From Candidatus Tisiphia endosymbiont of Sialis lutaria (GTDB taxonomy: Bacteria > Pseudomonadota > Alphaproteobacteria > Rickettsiales > Rickettsiaceae): a stretch of DNA of 64,000 bases. The number at the start of each line of letters is the position of its first letter. Position 1 is the first letter of the stretch. Position numbers and translations under genes: made by a program. This document shows, one piece after another, positions 45,709-54,317 of the stretch. The notes under the pieces were generated by a model. That model was not told the DNA's origin, made no database searches, and worked only from the letters and a program-made list of their open reading frames with translations. The DNA is taken from contig NZ_OZ032153.1 in the NCBI RefSeq assembly GCF_964026535.1, positions 868,001-932,000 on the forward strand. The letters run 5' to 3'.

Positions 45709-45867
45709 GAGAGTTTACAGAAAAAAGTTAAAGTACAAGACGTCATGTCATTGCGAGACCATGTAATGGTCGAAGCAATCCATTTTTTGTTACTTTTATG
45801 GATTGCTTCGTCGCTAGCCACTCCTCGCAATGACGCTTATACTTTAACTTTTTCCATGAACGCTCAC
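45709..45867. repeat. GTGAGCGTTCA-armed palindrome enclosing a GTCATTGCGAG element
   Basis: The outer arms are GAGAGTTTACAGAAAAAAGT and AACTTTTTCCATGAACGCTC, extending through TTAAAGTACAAG and CTTATACTTTAA. The inner one is GTCATTGCGAGACCATG to CTCCTCGCAATGACG. Related outer arms enclose inner elements at about 15.2-15.4 and 32.95-33.18 kb. It lies between murF and murE. Confidence 0.85.
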
Positions 45868-45920
45868 ATTCAAGACAATTCTTACCCCAATTTTGCTTTA
45901 ATTGTCAATAAGTTTATTTT

Positions 45921-46089
45921 CTAGGAGGCTGCCTACAATAACTAATTAATTATATTTTGAGCTATTTTTCGGCGAGAATATATATGATTTTTGTAGGAAT
46001 AGTGTACCTATTTCAAAAAAATCATGTTTATTCGCAGTCAAAAAGAGCCAAATATAGAATTACTTTCGTTATTGTAGGCAGCCTCCTAG
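45921..46089. repeat. 169-bp palindromic element with 22-bp inverted ends
   Basis: It starts with CTAGGAGGCTGCCTACAATA-AC and ends with the exact complement. The inside (ATGATTTTTGTAGGAATAGT to AAATATAGAATTACT) matches both flanks of the hemerythrin gene at 11.8-12.6 kb, but without the gene. The right end encodes the last six residues and the stop of MurE. Single ends of the family occur near 890, 33000, 47575, 53000 and 56005. Confidence 0.9.
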
Positions 46090-47553
46090 AGCTTTATTGG
46101 CTATATCGAAGTCGTTAAAGGGTAGTTTTTTATTACCGATTATCTGATAATTTTCGTGACCTTTGCCGGCAATTAGCAAAATATCATCTTTTTGTAAATT
46201 ATGTATCGTCTCAGTAATTGCTATTTTTCTATTTTTTATTTCTATAAAACTATTAGTGATCGCTATAATAGCTGGTATAATTTGCTGCCGTATTAATTTT
46301 GGATCTTCATTTCTTGGATTGTCATCAGTAATAATAATCTCATCAGCAATTTTCGCCGCAACTTGCCCCATTAATGGTCTTTTACTGCTATCTCTATCAC
46401 CACCACAACCAAAAATTACTTTTAATAACCCCTTATCTGATTTTATTTTTCTTAACTCCAGTAAACTTTTTTCCAAAGCATCTGGGGTATGAGCATAGTC
46501 GATAAACACATTACTATTACCTACTCTCTCTAAACGCCCTTTAACTGCTTTAACTTGCGATAACTTCGATATAACTTGTTCCAAAGGAAAGCCAGTCAAA
46601 TGCACCATCATAACGGCAATCAGTAAGTTACTAGCTTGAAAACTACCAACTATATCAGTAGTAAAATTATATTTTTGCCCTTTATAGTCACAAACCTTAT
46701 GTCCAGGAACCTTATGTCCAGGAATTGTACTGTCGATAATTTTCAGATCGCCATTCATACCCACTGTTAAAAACTTTATATTACGTTGTTGTAAATAATG
46801 TTTAATATAATCTAATTGTGCTATTTCTGAGTTTAACACAGCCGTTCCTGTTGGCAATAAATTATCTGTAAATAATTTTAGTTTGGCTAAAAGATAATTA
46901 GCCATATTTTGGTGATAATCAAGGTGATCTTGACTAAAACTAGTAAAGCAAGCAGCATTTACTTTTACACCACATAATCTTTGTTGATCTAAACCATGGC
47001 TAGAAGCCTCAAAAGCTACATATTTTGTGTTATTCTCAGCTAGCTTATGTAAAATATGTCTAAAAGTTATAGGGTCAAGAGTAGTGAGAGCCGGGGATTT
47101 GTCTAAAATGTCTTGAACACTTAAATCCAAACCACTGGCACATTCTACGCCAATAGTCCCAATAGAACAACTTGGTACTCCTAATAATGTATATAGTTGC
47201 CTACAATATGATACTACCGAGGTTTTACCGTTAGTACCAGTAGCAGCTATCATATATGATGGTAATAATGGGTAGAGAATATTAGCAGCTTGACTCAGTG
47301 CCAACCGTGCATCACTCACAAGATTTATATGTACATCATTGGCGGTAATATTGGGGTTGTTTAAGCTCTCAGCATCATCTGTAACAATGAATTTCACCCC
47401 TTTATTTATTACATCATCGATAAATTTATTACCATCAGAGCTTGCTCCTTTAATCGCAAAGAATATATCGCCAGCTTTAGCTAGTCTAGAGTCACAGCAC
47501 AAACTGCAAGAATTCATCTGAGAGATAATTTTATTATCAAATAGTTTTTGCAT
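46069..47553 (-). CDS. murE: UDP-MurNAc-L-Ala-D-Glu meso-diaminopimelate ligase
   Basis: This Mur ligase of 494 residues adds meso-DAP to the precursor. ATP site: MIAATGTNGKTSVVSYCRQL near residue 112. AFEASSHGLDQQRL, FTSFSQDHLDYHQNMANYL with the carbamylated-lysine region after it, GRLERVGN, DYAHTPDALEKSL and IITDDNPRNEDP follow; the DNPR motif marks DAP, not lysine, specificity. The final LGGCLQ and stop are encoded by the end of the 169-bp palindrome. The end was therefore replaced, but after the functional AGKGHENYQ region. Confidence 0.96.
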   Translation of the reverse strand: MQKLFDNKIISQMNSCSLCCDSRLAKAGDIFFAIKGASSDGNKFIDDVINKGVKFIVTDDAESLNNPNITANDVHINLVSDARLALSQAANILYPLLPSYMIAATGTNGKTSVVSYCRQLYTLLGVPSCSIGTIGVECASGLDLSVQDILDKSPALTTLDPITFRHILHKLAENNTKYVAFEASSHGLDQQRLCGVKVNAACFTSFSQDHLDYHQNMANYLLAKLKLFTDNLLPTGTAVLNSEIAQLDYIKHYLQQRNIKFLTVGMNGDLKIIDSTIPGHKVPGHKVCDYKGQKYNFTTDIVGSFQASNLLIAVMMVHLTGFPLEQVISKLSQVKAVKGRLERVGNSNVFIDYAHTPDALEKSLLELRKIKSDKGLLKVIFGCGGDRDSSKRPLMGQVAAKIADEIIITDDNPRNEDPKLIRQQIIPAIIAITNSFIEIKNRKIAITETIHNLQKDDILLIAGKGHENYQIIGNKKLPFNDFDIANKALGGCLQ

Positions 47554-47778
47554 AATTTCTACAATTTAAGTATAGCTAGGAGGCTGCATCCTAGATGCCT
47601 ACTTTCGCAGAGATGACAATTTACAACTCAGTGTCACCCCTGCTTCGGTGCGGGGTTTAGATTCCCGCCTACGCGGGAATGACAAAAAACTTGATTGCCT
47701 CGTTGGCTTATACTTTCTCGCAATGACGTCTGTGAATTAGGCATCATACTAACCGGGTTAGCTATATATTTATCTCAA
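47554..47778. repeat. Repeat-filled gap between murE and yraN
   Basis: One end of the CTAGGAGGCTGC family (about 47576-47590), a CCCCTGCTTCGGTGCGGGG / GCGGGAATGACA unit at about 47633-47685 and half of a GTCATTGCGAG element (about 47690-47730). No gene is seen. Confidence 0.75.
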
Positions 47779-48114
47779 TTACCAAGCATTCTCAATAATA
47801 ATGGGTATACTGTAAGGTTTAATAATTATTAGATCAAATCTAACCTGATAATTTTGGTATTTAGGGTTAGAGCTTAAAAACATACTGGTAGCTCTTTTTA
47901 TTCTCATCTGTTGATGAGTTGATAATATTCTATCATCAACGTCAGAACATCTTGCTTTTACTTCTATAAAAACAAGTTGTTTACCACGCAGAGCAATAAT
48001 ATCAATTTCGCCAACATAATATCTTTTACGATGATATAGAATTTGATAAAATTTAATTTTGTAAATAATAATAGCTATATACTCAGCTATTAAACCAAGG
48101 GTAATTTTTCTCAT
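47779..48114 (-). CDS. YraN-family (UPF0102) nuclease-like protein
   Basis: The 111-residue protein has the restriction-endonuclease-like fold of YraN: GLIAEYIAIIIYK, then ILYHRKRYYVGEIDIIALRG and LVFIEVKARCSDVDD, giving the E-x-D...E-V-K catalytic pattern. Family members are small predicted nucleases linked to DNA uptake or repair, without a settled role. It overlaps the dehydrogenase gene by 4 bp (ATGA), so the two are coupled. Confidence 0.88.
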   Translation of the reverse strand: MRKITLGLIAEYIAIIIYKIKFYQILYHRKRYYVGEIDIIALRGKQLVFIEVKARCSDVDDRILSTHQQMRIKRATSMFLSSNPKYQNYQVRFDLIIIKPYSIPIIIENAW

Positions 48115-49568
48115 AATAAAGTTAATTGACTTGAATCTGCATAATTATGCAAGTTTACAAATTTACTATTTAAATACTCAAATATTCCCTCATCTGAACC
48201 TTCCACTCCAAACCCTGAATTTTTTCGCCCAGCAAATGCTGCCTTGGCATTAGTAGGCAGCGAATCATTAATTGATACCATACCAAAATCAAGTTTTGTT
48301 GCCATTATTTGAGCTATAGCTATATTATTGCAATATATATAAGCTTGCAAACCATATTCCGTATTATTAGCTCTATTTATAACTTCTTGTATACTGCCAA
48401 ATTTATAACATGCAAGAACGGGACCAAATATTTCTGTGCTAAAAATCTCCATATTATCCTGACAATTACTAATAATTGTTGGCTCAAAAAAATTACCATG
48501 AGCTTTACCTCCGCATAAGATTTCTCCACCTTTATTTTTAGCATCTTCAATCAATTTTAAAATCTTATCTATAGCTGCTTTATTAATCAACGGTCCTATA
48601 ACTGATTCAGAATCAAAACCATCCCCTATTTTCAGATTAGCAAATTTTGTAGTAAGAATTTGTAAAAATTCATCATAAATTGCTTCTTCAATTAATATTC
48701 TGTTGGGCGAAGTGCAAGATTGTCCACTATTCCTTATCTTTCCTAATATAAGCTCACTGGCAGTCTTATCTAAATCAACACCACTTAATATAATAAATGG
48801 AGCATTACCGCCAAGTTCTAGAGATAAACGCTTAATAGTAGCACTAGAATTCTGATATAACATCTTTCCTACCCTCGTAGAACCAGTAAATGATAATTTA
48901 CGAATTCTAAAATCATTACAAAATATTTGTCCAATATTATTGGCATCACCGGTGATAATATTTAGTACTCCAGCTGGTATCCCAGCATCATTTGCCAATT
49001 TAGCCAAAACCAATGCAGAAAAAGGCGTGAATTCCGATGGTTTAAGTATAACGCTACAACCAGCAGCTAATGCTGGAACAACCTTTCTTGTTACCATGGC
49101 ATTTGGAAAATTCCATGGAGTAATTGAACAAACCGTACCAATTGGCTCAAATTCGGTGATAATCTTGTGAGTTATTGATTTTCCAGGCTTTATTTTACCT
49201 TGAATGTTATGAATGTTACTAGCAAACCAATCAATAAAAGACGCACCATATAATACCTCAAGCTTTGCACCTTCTAATATTTTCCCCTGTTCTAAGGTAA
49301 TTATATAGGCTAGTTGATCAATATTCTCTAATATTAAAGAATGCCATTTTCTTAATATAGTTATTCTTTGTTCAAAAGAAGTTTGTGACCAAATTTTAAA
49401 AGCTCTAACAGAACTGTCAATAGCACTAATAATTAAATCATTAGGCAAATTTGGTATCGACCCAACCACTTTATCATTGGCAGGATTATAAACTGATAAC
49501 TGTTCTTGGCAATCTAGCCAATTTCCATCTATATAGTTTTTTTTATTAACAAAATCTAGTAATTGCAT
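48111..49568 (-). CDS. NAD(P)-dependent aldehyde dehydrogenase, succinate-semialdehyde type
   Basis: The start at 49568 (485 residues) lies just past the iscA stop; the frame is open to 49613, within iscA. Motifs: SITPWNFPNAMVTRKVVPAL, GCSVILKPSEFTPFSALVLA, SFTGSTRVGKML, RLSLELGGNAPFIIL (general-base glutamate) and NSGQSCTSPNRILIEEAIYD (catalytic cysteine). The pattern fits succinate-semialdehyde dehydrogenase (GabD-like), feeding succinate to the TCA cycle. Exact substrate cannot be proven. It is coupled to yraN. Confidence 0.9.
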   Translation of the reverse strand: MQLLDFVNKKNYIDGNWLDCQEQLSVYNPANDKVVGSIPNLPNDLIISAIDSSVRAFKIWSQTSFEQRITILRKWHSLILENIDQLAYIITLEQGKILEGAKLEVLYGASFIDWFASNIHNIQGKIKPGKSITHKIITEFEPIGTVCSITPWNFPNAMVTRKVVPALAAGCSVILKPSEFTPFSALVLAKLANDAGIPAGVLNIITGDANNIGQIFCNDFRIRKLSFTGSTRVGKMLYQNSSATIKRLSLELGGNAPFIILSGVDLDKTASELILGKIRNSGQSCTSPNRILIEEAIYDEFLQILTTKFANLKIGDGFDSESVIGPLINKAAIDKILKLIEDAKNKGGEILCGGKAHGNFFEPTIISNCQDNMEIFSTEIFGPVLACYKFGSIQEVINRANNTEYGLQAYIYCNNIAIAQIMATKLDFGMVSINDSLPTNAKAAFAGRKNSGFGVEGSDEGIFEYLNSKFVNLHNYADSSQLTLL

Positions 49569-49569
49569 A

Positions 49570-49902
49570 TTAAACATTAAACGACTTCCCACATCCACAA
49601 CTACCTTTTTCATTCGGATTGTTAAAAGTAAAGCCAGATTTAAACTTACCTTCTACATAATCCATTTCACTTGCTAAAAGATACATTAGAGCTTTTGGGT
49701 CAATTAATATTCGTACACCTTTATCTTCTACCACCTCATCAAACTTATTTTTGATATCAGCATATTCTACATAATAAGATAGACCGGAACAACCACCAGA
49801 TTTCACACCAATCCTAATACCAAAAGATGGTTTATCACGCCTGTCTATCAATCTCTTTATTTGTTGAGCTGCTGCCTCAGTCAATGACATAACATTTTTC
49901 AT
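49570..49902 (-). CDS. iscA: Iron-sulfur cluster assembly protein IscA
   Basis: The 110-residue A-type carrier has MSLTEAAAQQIKRLID, GIRIGVKSGGCSGLSYYVEY (first conserved cysteine) and FNNPNEKGSCGCGKSF, where CGC is the second motif. It takes Fe-S clusters from IscU to target enzymes. It follows iscU by 8 bp. Confidence 0.94.
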   Translation of the reverse strand: MKNVMSLTEAAAQQIKRLIDRRDKPSFGIRIGVKSGGCSGLSYYVEYADIKNKFDEVVEDKGVRILIDPKALMYLLASEMDYVEGKFKSGFTFNNPNEKGSCGCGKSFNV

Positions 49903-49910
49903 AATAATTA

Positions 49911-50291
49911 CTATGAGTTTTTAGTTTTATAATCAAGTATTGCTGCTTTTATGGCATCTTCTGCCAATAAAGAACAATGGAGTTTTACTGGTGGCAAAGA
50001 TAATTCCTTGGCTATCTCTGTATTTTTTATACTACCAGCCTCGTCAAGAGATTTACCCTTAACCCATTCCGTTACTAAAGAACTTGAAGCAATAGCAGAA
50101 CCACAACCAAATGTTTTAAATTTTGCATCTGTAATAATTCCCTCTGCACTAACTTTAATTTGTAGCTTCATTACATCACCACAGGCGGGGGTTCCCACAA
50201 GACCTGTCCCAACATATGCATCATTTTTGTCCAATGATCCAACGTTACGTGGATTTTCGTAATGATCCAGTACTTTTAAACTATAACCCAT
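49911..50291 (-). CDS. iscU: Iron-sulfur cluster scaffold IscU
   Basis: The 126-residue scaffold has YSLKVLDHYENPRNVG, GTGLVGTPACGDVMKLQIKV (first cysteine and aspartate), AKFKTFGCGSAIASSSLVTE (second cysteine) and LPPVKLHCSLLAEDAIKAAI (third cysteine and the HscA-binding LPPVK). All cluster ligands are present. It is 2.75 kb from iscS because two Rpn genes and repeats lie between. Confidence 0.96.
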   Translation of the reverse strand: MGYSLKVLDHYENPRNVGSLDKNDAYVGTGLVGTPACGDVMKLQIKVSAEGIITDAKFKTFGCGSAIASSSLVTEWVKGKSLDEAGSIKNTEIAKELSLPPVKLHCSLLAEDAIKAAILDYKTKNS

Positions 50292-50647
50292 GTTATTCCT
50301 ATATTAATAATTATTCTACCTTAATACGTCTATACTCTCCTGCTTTGAAAGATTGTTTTTTTGAAAATATCAGGGACTCGCATACTAACATACGCTGCCA
50401 TAGTCTAGGAGCCTGCCTCCTAGCCCATTATTTTCAAATTCAATTCTCCAAATCATTTGAGTATATATCTATAAATATAACAGATTTTTTTGACCCACTA
50501 ATAGTTATTTGCATTATTTTTGCAATATTGCTTATTTTTTCATACCCTACAATTTTTTTTATTATTATGAAAATAACAAAAAATTTAAGGTATTATGCTA
50601 TACATAGGCGTTATTACTAAAGTAACGCCTTGCTAATAAGCACCAGT
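50292..50647. other. Gene-free gap between iscU and the first Rpn gene
   Basis: It holds a small CTAGGAG-CCTG-CCTCCTAG palindrome at about 50404-50421, AT-rich sequence, and a hairpin at 50606-50630. A 134-codon ORF over this gap on the plus strand overlaps iscU and shows no family pattern; I treat it as a shadow. The isc-side promoter for iscU, needed because iscS is far away, must lie here. Confidence 0.5.
50606..50630 (-). terminator. Terminator-like hairpin after the first Rpn gene
   Basis: An 8-bp perfect stem AGGCGTTA (50606-50613) and TAACGCCT (50623-50630) with a 9-base loop lies 17 bp past the Rpn stop. It lacks a strong T run, so termination is uncertain. Confidence 0.5.
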
Positions 50648-51616
50648 TTACTGTACTTTCAATAGTTCATTGATTCTTGTAATAGATAATCTAGTCATTC
50701 TTGCTACTTCCTCAATAGAGTTACCATTGTTTATCATCATTTTTATTAATTTAGCTTCTCCCCTAGCTTCTCCTATGGCTTCTCCTCTAGCTTTACCTTT
50801 AGCCTCTCCGATTTTGATACCATCTTGTAGTCCGATTTGAATCCCTTCTTCTTTCCATACTTGAGCTATACTAGGCATAAGTTCTTCTCCTTTTTCTTTA
50901 GTTAAACTATTTTTTAATATTTTTTCTAACTCTATTTTATCATTTTGCTCAATAAAGATCAAAGTATACTGTAATAGATTTCTTATATGGTCATAGCCTA
51001 TTGTTATTTTATTCAATTTAGGCAAGAGATAAGAGATTTCTTGCCATCTTTTCAGTAATTGACGTTCGTGGATGTGCTTGAGGAAAAATAACAAAATCCC
51101 AGACCATACTTTTTCCTTAAGTTCTTCATCGGGAATGTCATGTACGTTAATAAGCTGACAATCATTTATCCAAAAGCCTCTGGCTAAATCTGGATGGCTA
51201 AATAAATTCCATATATTGAGCGATGCGTTATATTTCTTCTTGCCATTATAAATTATTAGGGGATAAATTACTGGAAGGCGTTTAGCTTTAGGATTAGTAG
51301 TTAAATATCGATCACAAATATTAATCATATATTTAAATAACCTAAATGCCATCATTTTATCAACAGTACTTTGATGTTCCAATAGCAAAAAAATATAGCC
51401 ATCCTGATCATTAAACTTAACAGAAAATAATACATCTGAAATAGTTTCAGAAAGGTCTGGCTCAATAAAACTATCTTTTTCTAATTTTAAAGATGTACTA
51501 TCGATTAAAGCCAACACATCCTTCGGCAAATGAGTTGCCAAAAATTCTTTAGCAACTATGGGATTCTCCATAGATTTGCGAAAGATTTCATCATGTTTTG
51601 GCTTGTCTGAAGTCAT
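50648..51616 (-). CDS. Rpn-family recombination-promoting nuclease, copy 1
   Basis: The 322-residue protein belongs to the PD-(D/E)xK transposase-like Rpn family. HDEIFRKSMENPIVAKEFLA opens it. DLSETISDVLFSVKF, with aspartate, and IFLLLEHQSTVD (ExQ variant) form the nuclease core; FRLFKYMINICDRYL and VIYPLIIYNGKKKY follow. The C-terminus has a GEARGEA-type repeat and a helical end with a helix-turn-helix look (SIEEVARMTRLSITRINELL). Rpn proteins cut DNA and raise recA-independent recombination in E. coli. It is a near duplicate of 51762-52766. Confidence 0.9.
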   Translation of the reverse strand: MTSDKPKHDEIFRKSMENPIVAKEFLATHLPKDVLALIDSTSLKLEKDSFIEPDLSETISDVLFSVKFNDQDGYIFLLLEHQSTVDKMMAFRLFKYMINICDRYLTTNPKAKRLPVIYPLIIYNGKKKYNASLNIWNLFSHPDLARGFWINDCQLINVHDIPDEELKEKVWSGILLFFLKHIHERQLLKRWQEISYLLPKLNKITIGYDHIRNLLQYTLIFIEQNDKIELEKILKNSLTKEKGEELMPSIAQVWKEEGIQIGLQDGIKIGEAKGKARGEAIGEARGEAKLIKMMINNGNSIEEVARMTRLSITRINELLKVQ

Positions 51617-51633
51617 AATAAAACTTACTTATA

Positions 51634-51740
51634 TATAGTCAATTGAGGAGAAGTTGGTGACGTCGTCACTCGTCGCTCGCCTATTACTTATAGGCGTCGC
51701 TCCATCGCTCCTAGCACCAAATCCTCCTGAATTGACTATA
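51634..51740. repeat. TATAGTCAATTGA-family element between the two Rpn genes
   Basis: It is full length, with arms TATAGTCAATTGAGGAG and CTCCTGAATTGACTATA and inner GCCTATTACTTATAGGC hairpin. It begins 18 bp before the start of copy 1. Confidence 0.95.
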
Positions 51741-51761
51741 GCTAATTTAATAATTCGTTAT

Positions 51762-52766
51762 TTACTGTACTTTCAGTAATTCATTGATTTTAGTAATAGA
51801 TAGTCCAGTAATTCTTGCTACTTCTTCAATAGAGCTACCATTGTTTATCATCATTTTTATTAATTTAGCTTCACCCTCGGCTCTACCTCTAGCTTCTCCT
51901 CTAGCTTCTCCTCTAGCTTCTCCTATGGCTTCTCCTCTAGCTTTACCTCTGGCCTCTCCGATTTTGATACCATCTTGTAGTCCGATTTGAATCCCTTCTT
52001 CTTTCCATACTTGAGCTATACTAGGCATAAGTTCTTCTCCTTTTTCTTTAGTTAAACTATTTTTTAATATTTTTTCTAACTCTATTTTATCACTTTGCTC
52101 AATAAAGGTCAAAGTATAGCTCAATAGATTTCTTATATGGTCATAGCCTATTGTTATTTTACTCAATTTAGGCAAGAGATAAGAGATTTCTTGCCATCTT
52201 TTCAGTAATTGACGTTCGTGGATGTGCTTAAGGAAAAATAACAAAATCCCAGACCATATTTTTTTCTTGAGTTCTTCATCGGGGATGTCATGTACGTTAA
52301 TAAGCTGACAATCATTTGTCCAAAAGCCTCTGGCTAAATCTGGATGGCTAAATAAATTCCATATATTGAGCGATGCGTTATATTTCTTCTTGCCATTATA
52401 AATTATTAGGGGATAAATTACTGGAAGGCGTTTAGCTTTAGGATTAGTAGTTAAATATCGATCACAAATATTAATCATATATTTAAATAACCTAAATGCC
52501 ATCATTTTATCAACAGTACTTTGATGTTCCAATAGCAAAAAAATATAGCCATCCTGATCATTAAACTTAACAGAAAATAATACATCTGAAATAGTTTCAG
52601 AAAGGTCTGGCTCAATAAAACTATCTTTTTCTAATTTTAAAGATGTACTATCGATTAAAGCCAACACATCCTTCGGCAAATGAGTTGCCAAAAATTCTTT
52701 AGCAACTATGGGATTCTCCATAGATTTGCGAAAGATTTCGTCATGTTTTGGCTTTTCTAGAGTCAT
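51762..52766 (-). CDS. Rpn-family recombination-promoting nuclease, copy 2
   Basis: The 334-residue paralog is identical to copy 1 over most of its length, including the nuclease core. Differences are scattered and the GEARGEARGEARGRAEGEA repeat is 12 residues longer. DNA identity is also very high, so the duplication is recent or the copies are kept alike by gene conversion. Upstream the DNA differs from that of copy 1. Confidence 0.9.
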   Translation of the reverse strand: MTLEKPKHDEIFRKSMENPIVAKEFLATHLPKDVLALIDSTSLKLEKDSFIEPDLSETISDVLFSVKFNDQDGYIFLLLEHQSTVDKMMAFRLFKYMINICDRYLTTNPKAKRLPVIYPLIIYNGKKKYNASLNIWNLFSHPDLARGFWTNDCQLINVHDIPDEELKKKIWSGILLFFLKHIHERQLLKRWQEISYLLPKLSKITIGYDHIRNLLSYTLTFIEQSDKIELEKILKNSLTKEKGEELMPSIAQVWKEEGIQIGLQDGIKIGEARGKARGEAIGEARGEARGEARGRAEGEAKLIKMMINNGSSIEEVARITGLSITKINELLKVQ

Positions 52767-53042
52767 AATAAAATTTGCTTATATATTCACCTTATCCACA
52801 TCTATTAGCAAAACCACGTAGTGGTCGTGGCAATCCAAAAAAATCATTACTTTAGTTATTAAACCTCTTTCAAAACTCGCTTATGCTGAGGAATTTGAAG
52901 GAGACGCGGAACGCAGAACCGCAGCGTACTCTAGCGTACGTGAGGATTCGAGTACCGCATCGACGTACAAATTACCAGCAGAAGTAGAGTTTTGAAAGAG
53001 GTCTATTGCAAACAGCCTCCTAGATCGCCTTATGTAGGGAGT
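52767..53042. repeat. 145-bp palindromic element, copy 3 (diverged), between Rpn copy 2 and iscS
   Basis: At 52860-53004 the arms AAACCTCTTTCAAAACTC and GAGTTTTGAAAGAGGTCT enclose a core with ACCGCAGCGTACTCTAGCGT and ACGTGAGGATTCGAGTACCG, related to copies 1 and 2. It is followed at about 53005-53028 by one end of the CTAGGAGGCTG family (TTGCAAACAGCCTCCTAG). A fragment of a GTCATTGCGAG element (GTAGTGGTCGTGGCAATCC) lies at about 52816. Confidence 0.85.
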
Positions 53043-54317
53043 CTAGTGTATTGCCCACTTAATTTGCTTTAAATTAACACCTTCTTGAACCATCTCCCAA
53101 AGAGGACTCAGTTCTCTTAACTTGTTAATTTTTGACTTTATTAACTCTACAGCATAATCTATTTCTTCTTTAGTGGTAAATCTACCAATACCAAACCTAA
53201 TCGATGTATGTGCCATTTCTTCGTCAACCCCCATAGCTCTTAACACATATGATGGCTCCAGTGAAGATGAGGTACAAGCTGAACCAGATGAAACGGCTAA
53301 ATCCTTAATAGCCAATATCATTGACTCCCCTTCGACATAAGCAAAACTTAAATTTAAATTTCCCTTATATCTCTTATGCATATCACCGTTTAAATAGACA
53401 TCAGCAATTTGTTTAGTAATATTATTATAAAATCTATCAAAAAGCTCTTCTACTAGTTTAGCATCTTGCGACATTTCCGATAGAGCTAATTCAGCTGCTG
53501 CCCCGAGTCCAACAATTAAAGGAGTTGGGAGAGTTCCAGAACGCATACCTCTTTCCTGTCCACCACCATTTAAAATTGGCACTAATCGTACCCTAGGTTT
53601 TTTTCTTACATATAAAGCTCCAATACCTTTGGGACCATAAATTTTATGCCCAGAAATACTTGCCAAATCAATGTTACAATCATTAACATCTATGGGGATT
53701 TTACCATATCCTTGGGCAATATCTGAGTGAAAGAATACGCCTAATTCCCGACAAATTTTGCCAATTTCTTTAATTGGCTGAATAACACCGATTTCATTAT
53801 TTACCGCCATCACCGATACCAGCATAGTTTGGTCGGTTATGGCATTTCTTAATTGCTGTAAATCAATCAAGCCATTTGCCTGAATTGGCAAATATGTTAC
53901 CTTAAATCCTTCATTTTCTAAATGCCGACAAGCATCTAAAACGCATTTATGTTCACTTATCACTGTTATTATGTGATTTTTCTTACTACCATAGAATTTA
54001 GCAATACCTTTTATCGCTAAATTGTTAGATTCAGTAGCACCAGAAGTAAAAACAATTTCTTTAGAATCAGCACCAATAAGCCTTGCCACTTTCTCTCTTG
54101 ACATTTCTACAGCTTCTTCAGCTTCCCAACCAAAGGAATGACTCCTAGAGTGCGGATTACCAAATTTAGTAGTAAAATACGGCAACATACATTCTAGAAC
54201 CCTTGGATCCATAGGGGTTGTTGATTGATAATCCATATAAATTGGTAGCGATTTACCAGTTAATTTTACTTGTTGTCTTAATTTTTCTAATTTATCCATT
54301 TGAGTATACTTCTTCAA
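53043..54317 (-). CDS. iscS: Cysteine desulfurase IscS
   Basis: This 424-residue PLP enzyme takes sulfur from cysteine for Fe-S and tRNA thiolation. [30 protein letters not shown] and [20 protein letters not shown] (PLP lysine) are present, with [20 protein letters not shown] and [20 protein letters not shown] (the reactive cysteine loop). An ATG at 54299 is another possible start. The gene overlaps the second desulfurase gene by 26 bp. Confidence 0.95.
   Translation of the reverse strand: MKKYTQMDKLEKLRQQVKLTGKSLPIYMDYQSTTPMDPRVLECMLPYFTTKFGNPHSRSHSFGWEAEEAVEMSREKVARLIGADSKEIVFTSGATESNNLAIKGIAKFYGSKKNHIITVISEHKCVLDACRHLENEGFKVTYLPIQANGLIDLQQLRNAITDQTMLVSVMAVNNEIGVIQPIKEIGKICRELGVFFHSDIAQGYGKIPIDVNDCNIDLASISGHKIYGPKGIGALYVRKKPRVRLVPILNGGGQERGMRSGTLPTPLIVGLGAAAELALSEMSQDAKLVEELFDRFYNNITKQIADVYLNGDMHKRYKGNLNLSFAYVEGESMILAIKDLAVSSGSACTSSSLEPSYVLRAMGVDEEMAHTSIRFGIGRFTTKEEIDYAVELIKSKINKLRELSPLWEMVQEGVNLKQIKWAIH

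Noticed and set aside
50216-50620. 134-codon plus ORF overlapping iscU
   Set aside because: It begins inside iscU on the other strand and reads through repeats and AT-rich DNA; no family pattern is seen.
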